From the NCBI GenBank assembly GCA_009801085.1, contig VNWV01000003.1:3410001-3474000 (forward strand): a stretch of DNA of 64,000 nucleotides. Reading direction: 5' to 3'. Position numbers and translations under genes: made by a program. Each line of letters opens with the position of its first letter. Within the stretch, counting starts at the first letter, position 1. Below are positions 33,605 to 45,374 of this stretch, piece after piece. This DNA comes from Lasiodiplodia sp. COLG20 (lineage: Eukaryota > Ascomycota > Dothideomycetes > Botryosphaeriales > Botryosphaeriaceae). The notes beneath the pieces are model-generated. The model was not told the origin of the DNA. It saw only the letters and a list, made by a program, of their open reading frames with translations, and did no database searches.

Positions 33605-34536
33605 GATACCGTATGCTGGGGCGGCTTGGGACTTCATCGCGTCTGCCTCTTTTTAGCGTTCTCGTTCCAGCAGCCAGAAAGCTATGATGAATATACAGAG
33701 AGGGGTTTCAGCCGGAGGCGGGCGCGAAGGATAGCGCCATGAGGGAAAAGTCCCCAGAATCACGGTAGGTTCCAGAAGGTATGGTCGATCGCGATCGCAA
33801 CTTGTAATTCGAGGACGATATTCGACTTTTATGGGCATTTGAAGCTATCGTCCGGACGTAAATGTCAAATTAATAATTGTACATTAACATCCGGACGATA
33901 GCTTCACCTACCCATGACATGAGCGTAGAGAGGCATCTTATACTCAGAGGAGCAAATTTACGCTAGCCTTGGGCTTGCATTACCCCTCCGTATGATATTT
34001 GCAGCGATAAATTTAGCTCTGTGAAACTCTCTTAACATGGTCGCGGCTGCTGCACGGTAGTCGAAGATCTCTCGGGCTGCAAATGAAGATCTCATCCCCG
34101 GCACGGTCTCGCCGCCTTGGCTAGCCGCGGCCATAATGGTCTGGCCAGATACCACCAGTCGGAAGAAAATAAGCTGAGGTGCTGATTGGAGAAGTGTTGC
34201 AGCGGCTGACGAGCGCGCGGATCCGTGGCTTACTGCTTGGGCGCCTGAACATTTTCCGCTGCATAACGGATCCCGTGCACTCCGCCCGAATGTGAATTCT
34301 TGAGCGATCAGAGGTACGGAATCAGAAAGCTCAGGAAATCGGAGTGTTTCTTAATACTCGCAGGAGGGTCCAGCGGACTTCAAAGGCGAGGCAAAAAGAT
34401 GCTATGACTTCCATAGAGCGAACGCCACAAAAAAGCAATGCTCAATGAAGCCCGGAAAGGCAATACTGCTAGCCAGCGACCAACTTTACGAGATGCGAGC
34501 CACAAACGTAGGTTACGATTACACATAATTATTGCC
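33605..34536. other. Intergenic region
   Basis: 932 bp between convergent genes, no gene seen; contains copy B of the palindromic element. Confidence 0.5.
33831..33985 (+). mobile_element. Palindromic MITE-like element, copy B
   Basis: The left arm TTTGAAGCTATCGTCCGGAC begins at 33838; the right arm ATCCGGACGATAGCTTC ends with ACCTACCCAT at 33915. The loop AAATTAATAATT and flanking ACATT match copy A. A tail of about 47 bp leads to ACGCTAGCCTTGGGCTTGC at 33960, the outer end shared with copies A, F and G. A possible 5' outer end (GAAGGATAGCGCCATGAGG, about 33727) is degenerate. Confidence 0.72.
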
Positions 34537-36859
34537 TCACCTCCTAAGATTACGTCTCCCACCTGCAGACGAAAAGAGGTCCCTGTTCCCTGCAACCCCG
34601 GGGCCTGCAGGGCCGCTAAAGCCTATTCCACTCGCCTGATTTTGATAGAATGATGTAGATGTAGATCCATGACGATTCGGCTTCCTGACGAGGTTAAGCG
34701 CATCATCTCGAGTAAACCCCGCCCGGGTTGAGACTGATGGAGTGAACGGAGGTATCATCTGCGCGCGTGGAGTCTGAAACATTTCAGACTCTCTGTGTAA
34801 TTGCTGATGTCCTGGAACAGAGCCAAAATATGAAGAGGAGAGCCTGGGTTGCTCTGGACGCACCAAGTAGCCACCCTGAGTGCGCTGTGGATGATGTGGG
34901 ATAAAAGGGCGACTGGCATTGCTCCGGGAGGGCGCCCCAGTAATGCTGTTTTGATACAACGGTTGATTCTTGGTTTTATCCTGTGGGGCTCTGATGAAGG
35001 AAAGTCCATTGAGGCTACGAGGTTGGGACCAATCTTGTCGGGGAGGGGCCATTGGGACGTTGGATTTCTTGGAGACAGTCCCCACGCGAGCATTTGCTGA
35101 CAGGCCTGCTACACCAGGACTCAGGCCCGAGCTGATCCCCCTTGGGGGTCTCGAAAAGAATGGACTTGAATTCTGACCGACGTGTGGCAATCCAGAAATT
35201 TGACGGCTACTTGGCGAAGGGATGGCCGGTTCATGGTAGAGAAGCCGGCGCCTCTCGGGCTGTTTTGAATGCATCTGAAAGTCAGGTCCCCTCAACTGAC
35301 CGTTTCCAACGTCACGGTTTTGACGGGATGGCACAACCTCTGGCCGTCTGTTTCCATGTTTCGCTGGATTTATCCCGCGTGTAGCCCGGTCATGCATTTG
35401 CTGGAATGCCGGCTGCTGATGATTTTCCGCTCGCTTGTCGTACACATGATAGATTGCTCCATCTTCGCCAACATTGGCCAGGGCGATTGCGTTTCCAGTA
35501 GCATTCTGTAGGCGCTCTGCGGAATTGACTAGAGCTCCGGTCATGAGATATTTCTCTGATTGTACCCCAGGCTTCAGTGTCTCCGAAACACGCTGAGGCG
35601 CTTTCTCTGCAAGATGTTCATGATGTTCACCGTTCTCAAATCTCTGTACCCTAGGAAGGCTTTCCGGATCTGAGGGAAACGTATTGGGCGCGCCTAGTTT
35701 TGAGACTTCTCGGAAGTTATTCGTGGGGTCAGACGTAAGAAATCCTTGGATTGTCCCTCTGGTATCGGCAACACGGTCCTCGCGATTGCAGCTTTGTCGC
35801 TGTTGATCGTATACGGTTGCATTTCCACGGTCCATGTACTCGGAAAGCTTTCGTTTCCGACCGGAGCTTGACTCGGAGATGTGGGTATGCGCTGTTGAGT
35901 CATGATGGTTAGCCGTTACAGAACGATGACGTCCCAAGACTAGTAGCTGGTCTCTACCTGTCCTATATTCAGTACGCGTGTTGTCGGTAGGTACTCTTGC
36001 TATTGAGGCTTCTCTCTGGCGGGGTAGGTTCGACTCTGCTAACTTTTCGTCCGCCGGGTCCCGGAATGAATAATCCGTTTTCGGTACGGCGTAGCCTAGG
36101 TCAGTGAGCTGTTGTCGCAATAGATTCACTTCCCTGTCACGGTTGAGCGGGTATCAACCAATACGCAGCATTACAAGAAAACTTACTCTATAACCAGAGG
36201 CCACTGTTTTAGGTAGTGTGTGACCTTGGGAAGCCTTTGCTTCCACTTGCCGATGTCCACATTTTCTTTCTCGGATGACGAAAGCTTGTACTTTAGCTCT
36301 TGATTCTCCGAGGCCAGTTTTTGCAGCTCGTTGTTCCTGTGAAGCATGGATGTGCCGTAACGAATAAGAGACAAGTATTGAAACTGCAAGGCCTCCTTTT
36401 CGACGCTCTGGCCCTGGAGTTTCATTGGTGGTACTTGAAATAAAACCTCGGGTATATCAGGGTCAAAGTTGCCGGGCCGCAGGCCTCGCACCGCGTAAAG
36501 CGCCTTCGGTCTCTCATCCTTCTTTTCCTTGTGGCAGAGAGGGCACGGCGCTTTGGGATGCTCACCCTTGCGATGGAAAGGCGCACCTACCGTTTTCGTT
36601 AGCGTCTGTTCGATTCCTGGTCGCGCGATGAGTAATACTCACCACCTCCTTCGAGATGTTTGCCACATGTCAGGTGCATGCATTGCGTGAGCCAGAGGCA
36701 GGTAACGCGTCGATCTGATGTGTGGGCTCGGCCGTCTTGGAAGTCAGTCTCAGACGCGCCAGGATGACCTTTGCTGTAGATGTCGGAGATGCTGGCCTGA
36801 CAGATGTCGCAGGTGAAGATGACGTCCAGAGCGCCCGGTGATTGGTGTGTAGACGCCAT
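34537..36859 (-). CDS. RING-finger-like protein with long disordered tail
   Basis: Three exons: 36859-36643, 36586-36187, 36133-34537 (737 aa). The N-terminus carries Cys/His pairs in a RING-like order: CDIC, then C, CMHLTCGKHL and, after intron 1, APCPLC. The GGGAPFHRKGEHPKAPCPLC stretch is formed only by splicing. A coiled coil follows at about 150-185 (NNELQKLASENQELKYKL). The remaining 530 residues are Ser/Gln/Pro/Arg-rich and probably disordered. I recall this N-terminal layout as a conserved filamentous-fungal protein of unknown function; an E3 ligase role (ubiquitin or SUMO) is an inference from the metal-binding pattern only. Confidence 0.82.
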
Positions 36860-37352
36860 GGTTGATTCACGAGTTCTGCCGTCGCATTGGTTCGGGAGAG
36901 GGTGCGGTAGATGCAGCCTGGACCCTGACACGCGTTTATCGCTGTGCCTGCCAAATGTAGTATCCGCACCTTCAAACACCACCAAAGGAAGCGAGGGAGC
37001 TCATTGCTGGAACAGCGGCACCCTGGCGACGCGCCACGGCATAGCTTTGGTTTTATTCGACATTCTCGTCCGGACGATAGCTTCAAGTACCCTTGATGCT
37101 GGGCTGGGGTGTTCGAGGCTCAAGTTTGACCACCCCAACAACGTGTAATCTTTTGATTGCCGAACCAATTTGCTGCAACACATTACCAGTGCCCTGTCTT
37201 GCAGAGGCATAAATATCTTATTCGGGGCTGAAATCACAGTGTTCGGCACACCTTAATAGTCGGGAATACGAGCAAAACCCACAACTTCTTCCTGTGCTAT
37301 ATTTACACGAGCAAAACCATCTCTATTCTCTTCTCCAGGAACTAACTCGCTC
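36860..37352. other. Intergenic region
   Basis: 493 bp; promoter of the RING-like gene and 3' flank of the complex I gene. It contains a half palindromic element (37056-37092) and no gene. Confidence 0.45.
37056..37092 (+). mobile_element. Palindromic element, copy D (right arm only)
   Basis: TTCGACATTCTCGTCCGGAC runs on as GATAGCTTCAAGTACCC, matching the right arm of copies A and B with few changes. Neither left arm nor tail is recognisable. Confidence 0.6.
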
Positions 37353-38187
37353 CTAAGTGAAAGTCCTGCACGGATAGCTGCAATAGGGTCAGCAAACAGT
37401 GTACTCTTCACAACGCCAGAAAGAAAGCCAAAGAAACAGGTCTCACTCACTTTCCCTCGTACGACTGCACCTCCTCCAGGTTGTACTTCTTCTCGCCCAG
37501 CTTTCCACTCGTGTGGTGGCCGCTCGGCAGCGGCGGCAGGCCGTTCTCGCCTAGCACGCTCTTGACCGCAGCCGTGTCCTTCTCGAAGAAAGCAGAGACG
37601 CCCTTCTGGCCCTCCTCGCTCACGGCGATGAGCTTGTTCTTGCCCGCCTCACCGATCAGCTCGACCTTCTCGTTGGCGGCGCTGCCCACGCTCAGCAGGC
37701 CGACGACGTCGCTCTGCGTGACCGTCGCCAGGCGCGGGTACGAGCGGCGCACATCGCGCTTCCAGTACGGGTTGTCGGCAATGTCGCCCGCCGGGATCGT
37801 CACCGGGTCATCGTAGGTGTTGGGATCAAGTGCTCCCGGGGGAGGGTTGCGGAATTGCGGGTTCAGCGGCACGCCGGTGCTACGCTTCGGGTCGACGGCG
37901 AGGATGTTGGAAACGCGCGCCCAGATGCCTTCGGGCTGCACCGTGTACTTCTATTCCCCATGCGGCACTGTGTCAATTACTCTTCACGCTGGTCGAAATC
38001 TATGTAGGCAGTCCAATGGCTTCCCCCGACGCTGTACCCCGGGTGGCTGCAGCGGACGGAGAGCTTGGAGGGCCAGGGTAATGGCGGCGCGGTCGGAGGC
38101 TGTGCGGGGCGAGCGGGAGGGCAATCGCACCTTGAAGGAAGCGGCCTGAGCGACCTTAGTCGCGGCGGATTTGACCGTCTGCGACAT
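37353..38187 (-). CDS. NADH:ubiquinone oxidoreductase (complex I) fungal ~21 kDa accessory subunit
   Basis: Three exons: 38187-38131, 37950-37451 and a 25-nt last exon 37377-37353 (193 aa). The protein resembles the 21.3-kDa complex I subunit of Neurospora (NUZM-type by my recollection): YTVQPEGIWARV, LAVDPKRSTGVPLNP, DDPVTIPAGDIADNPYWKRD, LLSVGSAANEKVELIGEAG. Without the last intron (GTGAGT at 37450, CTGAC branch) the frame would end at ...SYEGK; spliced it ends ...EGNYPCRTFT, which matches my recollection of the family's C-terminus. It acts in the mitochondrial inner membrane respiratory chain. The first intron (about 180 nt) is unusually long for this window. Confidence 0.88.
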
Positions 38188-38478
38188 GGTGGTGATTGTC
38201 GGGGGTGTGGAGTGGAGATTTGGGATGGCCGTTGACGTTGGAGGTGCTGCCGCCGACCGTGATGCGGCTCTGTCTTGGCGGGAGTTCAAGTCAGCGACAC
38301 GCTGATTGGTTGCTGCGTATTCCTGCCTCAGGCGTCAAATCACCTTCACGCCTCATCAATTTCACATTTATCATGGACAGGCTTCCAACTATCCTCCGTC
38401 AAAATTAACCCAATCGTACTACTGCACAAGACTATACAAAAATGAATGCCCCGATAACAATGATGCGCCGTGATCGCG

Positions 38479-41400
38479 TCAAACTCCTTCCACCCTCTCT
38501 CCCTCCAATTTGAGCCTCTCATCTTCCTCCAAGTCATGCAAGAACCTCATCAACTCCATCGTGGTACCCTCAGCACTACCAATACTAAGGAAGCTGTCGT
38601 TTCTCACAAATCCCTCACTATGTTTGCCTGCATTTTCGCTATAGTTATCTGACAATGTTCTGATCTTGACCTTCTTGCCTTTCTTGGCCTCGGCCTCTGC
38701 ACCTATGCTGGGAAGACGAACCGCCGTTCCTGATGCCGAAGGCGACAGTTGATGATGCTCGCCCGTCGTCTCTGGTTTCTTGCTCGTCCTGTCGCAAGCA
38801 TTGGCATCTTCGGAGCTGCCGAAGTTCGGCATCTGGACGCAAGACTCGTACATCTGCGAGAAGAGACGTGCATCGGAACGCCACTCGTCCGAAGAGCTCT
38901 GCTTCGTCCGCCTCGGGACTTTTGATATCATGGTACGCTCAGTGGCGAGCTTCTCTGGAACGGCAGTTGCAGTCTCCTCCGCAGAAATTTCAGTCTGCCT
39001 CTCCAACCGCATGGGCGTGAGGATAGCCTTCTGCCGGGCATCGTCCATGACGTCCTGGAAATCCTGGCTTGGTGTGCTGAATCGTGTCCACGTACGAGCA
39101 TTGTTCCACCACTCGGCCGAGCTATTTGTCTTCTTCCCGGGTGCCCGCTTCCCGCGATCGGCATCACTGCCAAAAGCGCGTGTCCACAGGCGAGCGTTGG
39201 CCGCCCAGGATCCGTCCGAACTGTCTGTTTTGGACTCTTCACGCCGACTGGGCATGGCGGTCTGGGGACTCCTAGGCTCGTCTTTGGTTCCCTCTGCCTG
39301 GCCGTCCACATTAGGAGCTGCTTGGTCGTCATCCACACAAACGAGGTCTGCTTTCGAAGTCGCGCCATCTGTTTGTAATCCAGGTGCGCTTCCCTGGACC
39401 TCAAACATAACTGGTGAGAAGACTGGTGGCAACATCTCCAGCTCCGGATGCTCGAGAGTGCCGCCCTCAGCAATGGAGCTGCGGTGTCCATGACCATGCC
39501 TCCTGAACTCCTCGCTCTGACTCCTGAAGAGACCGATGTAATGCTTGAGAAAGCTGAAGTTACGGCTGAAGGTCATGCTCTTACTCTTCGACATACCGCT
39601 GCGGGTCTTCGTCTTCTTCTTCGGTCGCAATGTAGTAAGCCGTTGGACTCCACCCTTGCCGTTGTCCTCTTCCTCGGTCGAACTCTCATCCTCGATCTCT
39701 TCCGCATCGACAATCTCGTATGCGAAGTCCCGGGTCCTCACGTTGTCTGCTGAGCCAGCAGGTCCGGTACGTTGCTCTCGGGTGTGACTGGGATAGCGAC
39801 TCCAAGCACCGAGGTCACCCAGATCAATATCCGCCAGCGTCGTCCCGCCCCAGCTATCAATGTGCAGGTCTTTCTCAATCGAAACCACACTGGGCTCATC
39901 TTTGGTCGACGCTCCCGGAGAGATACCAGTCGATGGTGTCAAAGAGACCGACACATTGCTCTGCCTGAGCTCGTCACCCAGCATCCCACCTCCCTCTTTC
40001 TGCCGCGCCAATTCCTCTCCAAATCCCATTTCCAATGGATCGAGCAAAACAGTTGGCGACCTCTGCAGGCCTGGTCTAACTCCACCAAATGTGAAGTCAT
40101 CGTCAATGGCCGGACCCTTGCCTTTCCGGTCGCTCAGCTGAGACCGCGCACTGATAGCGCTCCCGCTTCCGCTACGTTCTCGAAACAAGCCCCGCGCCTC
40201 GGCTTTGCCTCCCTTTTCTGGAGACAAGAACATCGCGCCCTTCTCCTCGCGGTGTTTCTGCAGAGCTTTCTCCCAGACGGCGCCCTGGCCTAGGTCGTTG
40301 CGGCCGTCGCCGATGATCCAAGAGCGAGAGAGTCGGCTATGCTGGTGTTCTTCGATGGGCTCTGACCCTATGGACTCCTTGTGATCCAGAGCGGGTGGGG
40401 GTCCGGGTGAGGGTCCGGGAGAGTGTGAAGGTGTCTGTGAGTCCGAAGGCCCATCCGTATGGATATCGAGACCATGGGCTCCTCTTAGAGTCTTGTCTTT
40501 AGAGCCATCAAAGACTAGATTCTCCTGAGACCTCGACGTTTTCCTGGCATGCAGCGCGTGACTGTGCGACGCACGGCGCAAGTTCGCATAGGTTTTTCTG
40601 CGGAAGAACGAGAAAGTCGAGAATCTCTTGCTGGGTGTCTTGACGCTCGGCGTCTTTTTCTCGCCCCTGACGCTACTCGGCTGCTTCGCTGGCGGTGGCG
40701 TAACAAGCTGCTCTCGCGGCACCTTCTCACTCGACACGGGTGACTCGATTGCAGTGACAGGGGTGATGTCCAAAGAGCTATCTGTCGTCTCTTCAGAGCT
40801 CTGCTGGTTCGGCCTCAGAGGCACATCCTCTCCTGCATTCGTCGTCTGATCCGAAGAATCCAGCAACTCGTATGCATGCTGTTTTTTCTTTTCGCTCACG
40901 TTGGTGTTGACTTTCTGTGTCGTCTCTGGTCGCTCATTCGCCGTCCTAAAAGTCAACCCTGTGTCCGCCCTGTTGAGCAAGTTCGTCGAGCTTGATGGTG
41001 GAAAGGCACCGGGCATTGCTGAGGACTGTTTTGGGTTCCCTTGGACACTATAGCTTCCCTTTTCATTGAGTTGCGCGCTCTCTCTGGTCAGTGCACCCAC
41101 ATCACTCAAGTTCAACACCTCGTACCCGCTCTTCCTGACGATGGCTCCAGGTCCGCTGCTGGAGGAAGAGGCGATGGCATTCATTTGTTGGGAAGCCACA
41201 GGCGTGCAGCTACTACTCGCCAAGCTGTTCTGGCGTGTCGAGTATACCGAGCTGGGTGAGTATACGCTGCTCGGTGCTGCCGACACGACATTGCCCCAGC
41301 CTTCAGGCACACGCTCACTCGCAAACCCAGACGATGAGCAGCGCAGTTTTCGAACCGTACTGTTGCTTGGCTGCGTGTGGAGAGTGGGTGGCACGCCCAA

Positions 41401-42968
41401 CCCACCACTAACGCCGCTCACAACACTGCCCCTCGCCGAGCGCTGGTGTGGCTGCTGCATTTCGGTCGTCAACGGTCCCGAGATTCCGGACAGTGTGCTC
41501 TCGGAGCGCAGATGTTGGGATATGCGCATGTTGTGTAAATGCACGCTCGCGCTTTCCGAGTCAGGGATATTGCTAGACAGGACATTGACAGAGGCGCGGC
41601 GAGCAGCACCTGGGCCGGTGCTTAGGGCACGCTGCTCTGCATCAGGTAAGGCTTCAGAGACAGTGCGACAAGTAGTATCGGTGCCATGGCTCTTGCTCGA
41701 AAACGGAGCAAAGGGGAGCTTGTTGGGAAAGCTTAGGCTGGTGTTGAGCTTGATCTCGTCAGGAGCTCCCTCCTGAGCTTTATCCTCGCGTATTATGTGC
41801 TTTGGTCCAGTAAGTGGGAAATTGAGAGGAGGGGTCTCGTCTTTTGACAGAGACCAGACGTTGCTATTGAAAGACGAAGCGAGGCTCGGCAGCTCTGTGG
41901 GTTTGAGGTCGGGTGTAGCAGGCCGTAAATTGTCTGCCGACTTCGAACGCCTGCGCAGGTGTTGTTCTGCGTACTTTTTCCATGGGCTGCTTCTGCCGCT
42001 TGGCTGGTACAACTGGAGTAGGTCTTCAACGCTAACATTGCATGAGGGCAGTACGCCTAGGTCGGAGAGGCCTTCGGGTATACGGATGGACAGGACAGGT
42101 GCGCTGCTGCTTGGTTCGCCCCATCTGAATGAAGGATAATCAGTACCGAAGTTCCATTAAAATCTGATCATTGGGGGGAGACTCACCCGTACGGACCGGT
42201 ACCTTTTCCTCCCCAATCAATGCTGCTCACATCACCCCTGCGATCTGTGCTGCGTTTGCTTTTGATAGGCGATAGTTTCGCTTTTTCTTCGTCGTTGTCC
42301 GGAAGCGTCACGGTTTTCGTCAAACGTTCAACGACACTATCCCTGATATCCGGCAAGCTTGCCGCATCCGAGTCATACGTCCGGCTAAGCAAGACCTCGC
42401 GTGTCTCAGAGCCAACAGGGTGCATCTCGAGGGCAGCAGCATCGTCTTTCTTGTTTTTCAACTTGGACTTCTTGCTTTTGACTTTCTTCTCACCAGGCAA
42501 GTCTTGCTGCTGCTGTTGCTGCTCCTTTTGCGCCTTGTCCTTGGCTGCGGCTGCTTTCTTCAGATTGGACAAGCTAAGGTTCGATCTGCTCAGTTCTCGC
42601 GTCAGACGCTTCAAGAGCTTTCTCTTCTTTGGCTTTCTGTCGCTCTTGGCTTCATCGTGGGTTCTTTCGGTGGCTGTAGCAGGCCTTGAACGTGGGGTTT
42701 GGCCCAGCAGCGCCATGCTAGAAGCGGGTCCAGCAGACGGCGGCAGGGTTGACCCTGCTTCGGCGAAGATCTGCTGCAGCTCGATGAGTTCATCGCTGGT
42801 ATGCGAGGTACTGGGTTCGTGATGATCGAGCAGCGGCGTTTGAGCGGGAGGATTTCCACCAGGCTTCGGCTTGTGCGAGTGACGACGGAACGGCAAGGGA
42901 GATCCGGGGCGAGAATCCGTGTTTGCAGCGCAGCAGAGCTTCTCTGCAACCGCTGGCGATGGAGACAT
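38479..42968 (-). CDS. Very large Ser/Pro/Lys-rich disordered protein with W-x-(N/D)-A-R repeats
   Basis: Two exons: 42968-42187 and 42124-38479 (1475 aa). Exon 1 includes a highly basic Lys block with a Q7 run (KEQQQQQQQDLPGEKKVKSK). A conserved-looking segment spans the intron: SIDWGGKGTGPYG, then WGEPSSSAPVLSIRIPEG and GRSSPWKKYAEQHLRRRS. The rest is low-complexity with many RS and SP sites. Three related units lie near the C-terminus: SWAANARLW (39181-39210), WWNNARTW (39083-39113) and EWRSDARLF (38861-38889), each preceded by Ser-Ser/Asp. The end is helical and acidic (MELMRFLHDLEEDERLKLE). I recognise no named domain; a phospho-regulated scaffold is speculation. Confidence 0.8.
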
Positions 42969-43630
42969 GATAGCTGGGTTTGTCTTGACTTGCAGTCTGC
43001 TCTGTGAGGTCTGAGACGGGCAACGAAGGGCTGGAACGTGCTGGTTACGGGTCGTTCGGGAGGGAAATTGCTTGCGAGAAAACTGCAGCGATGTGCTCCA
43101 ATGCCGCAACAGCGGGTCGATCGTTGTTTTGAAGCACAGAATTGGGACTGGAGGACGAGGTGAGATGCTTCGAGAATACGACCCAGATCGAACAATGCAG
43201 GAATACAGAGGAGTGAGATGAACGAGTCTGAAACAAAGTCCATTGGCGACAAGAGACCAGTAAGAGACGGGACAGGAAGGGGCGAGCAAACAAAAGAGCT
43301 GACGGGGCGGCAGCTGGTGCCCTCGCAACGCGCCTAACTAGTACATCAAGACTGGCAGGTACAGCCTGCAACGGCGCGCAACTTGCTTTACCACGGTAAT
43401 CAGCTCGCAGTGCAATACCAAAAATCATACCAAGACAAGTGTGAAGAAACTCGGAGCAAAGCGCAAGTTGCAAGGGCAACTCGCTGATACATACGCAGTA
43501 CATGGCGATGATCTGTGATGCGAATAGTGCAATGTAAGCTGGAGCACAGGCTCCGTTATTCGCACTGCAAGAACGGTATGTCTGCATAATCGTTACATAA
43601 ACTCCATTCATAACAGATAACTCAGCTTCG
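42969..43630. other. Intergenic region
   Basis: 662 bp between two minus-strand genes; probably the promoter and 5' UTR of the large disordered protein. The long minus-strand frame here (43045-43698) has no domain content. Confidence 0.45.
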
Positions 43631-44566
43631 TCAAGCCATTTTCGCGTCTTTGGCATCCTCCCCATACAGATGCTGGTTCTCGACCCAGGCCGCAACACCA
43701 GGTGTACAAAGGTTCTGGAGCTCGTCCCAGCTGTGCGCTTTGGCTGCCTTGCGAATCCGTGTAGAACTCACGCCGATACTTTCCTGGCCAACGAGATAGT
43801 CCACTTGTCCAGCCCATTCCGGCTTGAATCCTTCCGCCTCCAGCGATCCTTGAGCCAGTCCTTCGATGTATGCAATCTGTTGTTCTGTCGTACCGAATTC
43901 CTGAGAGCTCGAATCGTTCGGGTCGGACGGGCGTAGAGTAGCCAGGATCTTGTGGCCAGGGTCGAAATAGGGCGCCAGGGCTGAGAGCGGAGGCGAGTGA
44001 TCAGGGTAGTACTTTGACGCGAGGAACCGGGTCACGGTGTCGTAGCCAATGAGATGTACATGGGTAGGGTTACTGGGGTATGGATTCGGTTGAGATGTGG
44101 TGATTGCAATAGACTTGTCGGTGTAGTACGGCTTTTTGGTCAGGCCGATGTCGATCGCTACATCAGAGCGAGATGGGAAAGCGGACGCTGTGTTCGATAG
44201 GCTTGCAGAAAGGTCTTCGGCAAAAAGTGTCATCATGGCAAGGCGGTGTTCGAAACTCGCAGGGGCGGGCGCCTTGTCCGCATTATGCGTGCTGAAGAGA
44301 AGGAGTATCCGGTGAGGGCCGGGATCTCGGATTACAGGTCGGGTAACAGCAGATGTCGCAAGGGCTTGGTGGGCAATAGAGGGTGGGTTGAAGGAAGAAT
44401 CTAGTATGTACAGCGTTTTTGGAGGCTGCGGGGTGCTGGCAGCGGGGTTGATTGTCCGAACAATGCGAAATGCAGACGACGAAGAAGTGAAGGCATGCAG
44501 CGCGGATTGGAGCTCTGGGAGCTGCGCACGCATAGAGGCGATGCGGCCTGCCATGATGTCTGCCAT
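43631..44566 (-). CDS. NMN adenylyltransferase-like nucleotidyltransferase (Pof1 type)
   Basis: Single exon, 311 aa. The nucleotidyltransferase fold is marked by YILDSSFNPPSIAHQAL at about 53-69, where the HxGH-type ATP site appears as PSIAH, and by GVSSTRIRKAAK at about 265-276 (the SSTxxR motif, Ser-Ser-Thr at 267-269). VHLIGYDTVTRFLASKYYP fits the middle of the fold. Yeast Pof1, the closest type I recall, makes NAD from NMN and ATP. An ATG four codons downstream (MAGRIAS) is an alternative start. No introns, unlike most neighbours. Confidence 0.85.
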   Translation of the reverse strand: MADIMAGRIASMRAQLPELQSALHAFTSSSSAFRIVRTINPAASTPQPPKTLYILDSSFNPPSIAHQALATSAVTRPVIRDPGPHRILLLFSTHNADKAPAPASFEHRLAMMTLFAEDLSASLSNTASAFPSRSDVAIDIGLTKKPYYTDKSIAITTSQPNPYPSNPTHVHLIGYDTVTRFLASKYYPDHSPPLSALAPYFDPGHKILATLRPSDPNDSSSQEFGTTEQQIAYIEGLAQGSLEAEGFKPEWAGQVDYLVGQESIGVSSTRIRKAAKAHSWDELQNLCTPGVAAWVENQHLYGEDAKDAKMA

Positions 44567-44666
44567 TGGGAGTTGACGTGTGAAGGGTGAGCAGGACAGC
44601 GACTGGTGCGGCGACGCGACGGAGATTGCGCACAGACCCGATCTCGCGATGAGGTCAGATCACCAG

Positions 44667-45374
44667 TCAGGGAACAGGCGCGGGAGGCGGCGGCGGGTAA
44701 ACGCTCATGGCCTCATTGCGCCCTGCTGAATCACCCACAACAGCTGGGTCCATGGGGATGCTGTCGGGCTGGGTCAGCTCCTCACGCAGGCGCGAGGCCA
44801 GGTCTGCTTCCTGCATGTCCACGTCCTGCGGTGGCTCGCCAGTCTCGTGCTCACTGGGCGCGGCGAAAGACATTAACTGATGTTGAACGTAGAGAGGACT
44901 GTGCTGAGGCGGAGGCGGAGGCGCATACTTTGGCTGCTGCTGGGGCTGATGTTGTTGCTGCTGCTGTGGTTGCTGCTGCGGCTGCTGGTCCGGCTGCTCG
45001 TGGGGCGGCGACAGCTGCGGGAGCGGCTGCTGGCCCTCGAGCGAAGCTGACGGCGGACCTTGCGGCGGCTCCTGCTGCTGGTCCGACTGCTGGGCATCGG
45101 GCTTCTTCGGTGTAGCTGTTGCATCCTTGCGCGGGCGGCCGGTGCGTTTGCCATCCTCGATGTGCTTCAGCTCGATCTTCTTGCTGACATCTGGATCGAA
45201 GCCGCGCTTGCGGGCTCTGCTGTAGATGTGCCGGATGGTCCGACTCGCAACACCCGTCTGCTCCAGGATCTCTTTGTCGGAGAAGCCATTGACCTTGAGC
45301 GTCAGCGCCTGCACGCGCGTGGCAATGTCGTGCGGCGCGTGACGTTCCTTTGCGTCCTTGGATTCCTTGGACAT
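44667..45374 (-). CDS. HTH / AT-hook protein with polyglutamine-proline tail (transposase-type HTH)
   Basis: Single exon, 235 aa from the ATG at 45374; an upstream in-frame ATG adds a region that reads as 5' UTR. Residues about 17-58 form a homeodomain-like HTH of the kind found in Tc1/pogo or IS630 transposases (ATRVQALTLKVNGFSDKEIL, then ASRTIRHIYSRARKRGF). An AT-hook core, RTGRPRK, follows at 77-83. Residues about 100-175 are mostly Q/P, resembling an activation domain, and no catalytic DDE part is present. It could be a DNA-binding regulator derived from a transposase; this is inference. Only the HTH and AT-hook are visible support for function. Confidence 0.75.
   Translation of the reverse strand: MSKESKDAKERHAPHDIATRVQALTLKVNGFSDKEILEQTGVASRTIRHIYSRARKRGFDPDVSKKIELKHIEDGKRTGRPRKDATATPKKPDAQQSDQQQEPPQGPPSASLEGQQPLPQLSPPHEQPDQQPQQQPQQQQQHQPQQQPKYAPPPPPQHSPLYVQHQLMSFAAPSEHETGEPPQDVDMQEADLASRLREELTQPDSIPMDPAVVGDSAGRNEAMSVYPPPPPAPVP

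Noticed and set aside
36600..36628. tRNA-like GTTCGATTCCTGG
   Set aside because: Lies in an intron of the RING-like gene with no cloverleaf partner sequences.
43045..43698. 217-codon minus-strand frame between two genes
   Set aside because: No domain or homology signal; overlaps the 3' end of the Pof1-like gene out of frame and probably covers 5' UTR of the next gene.
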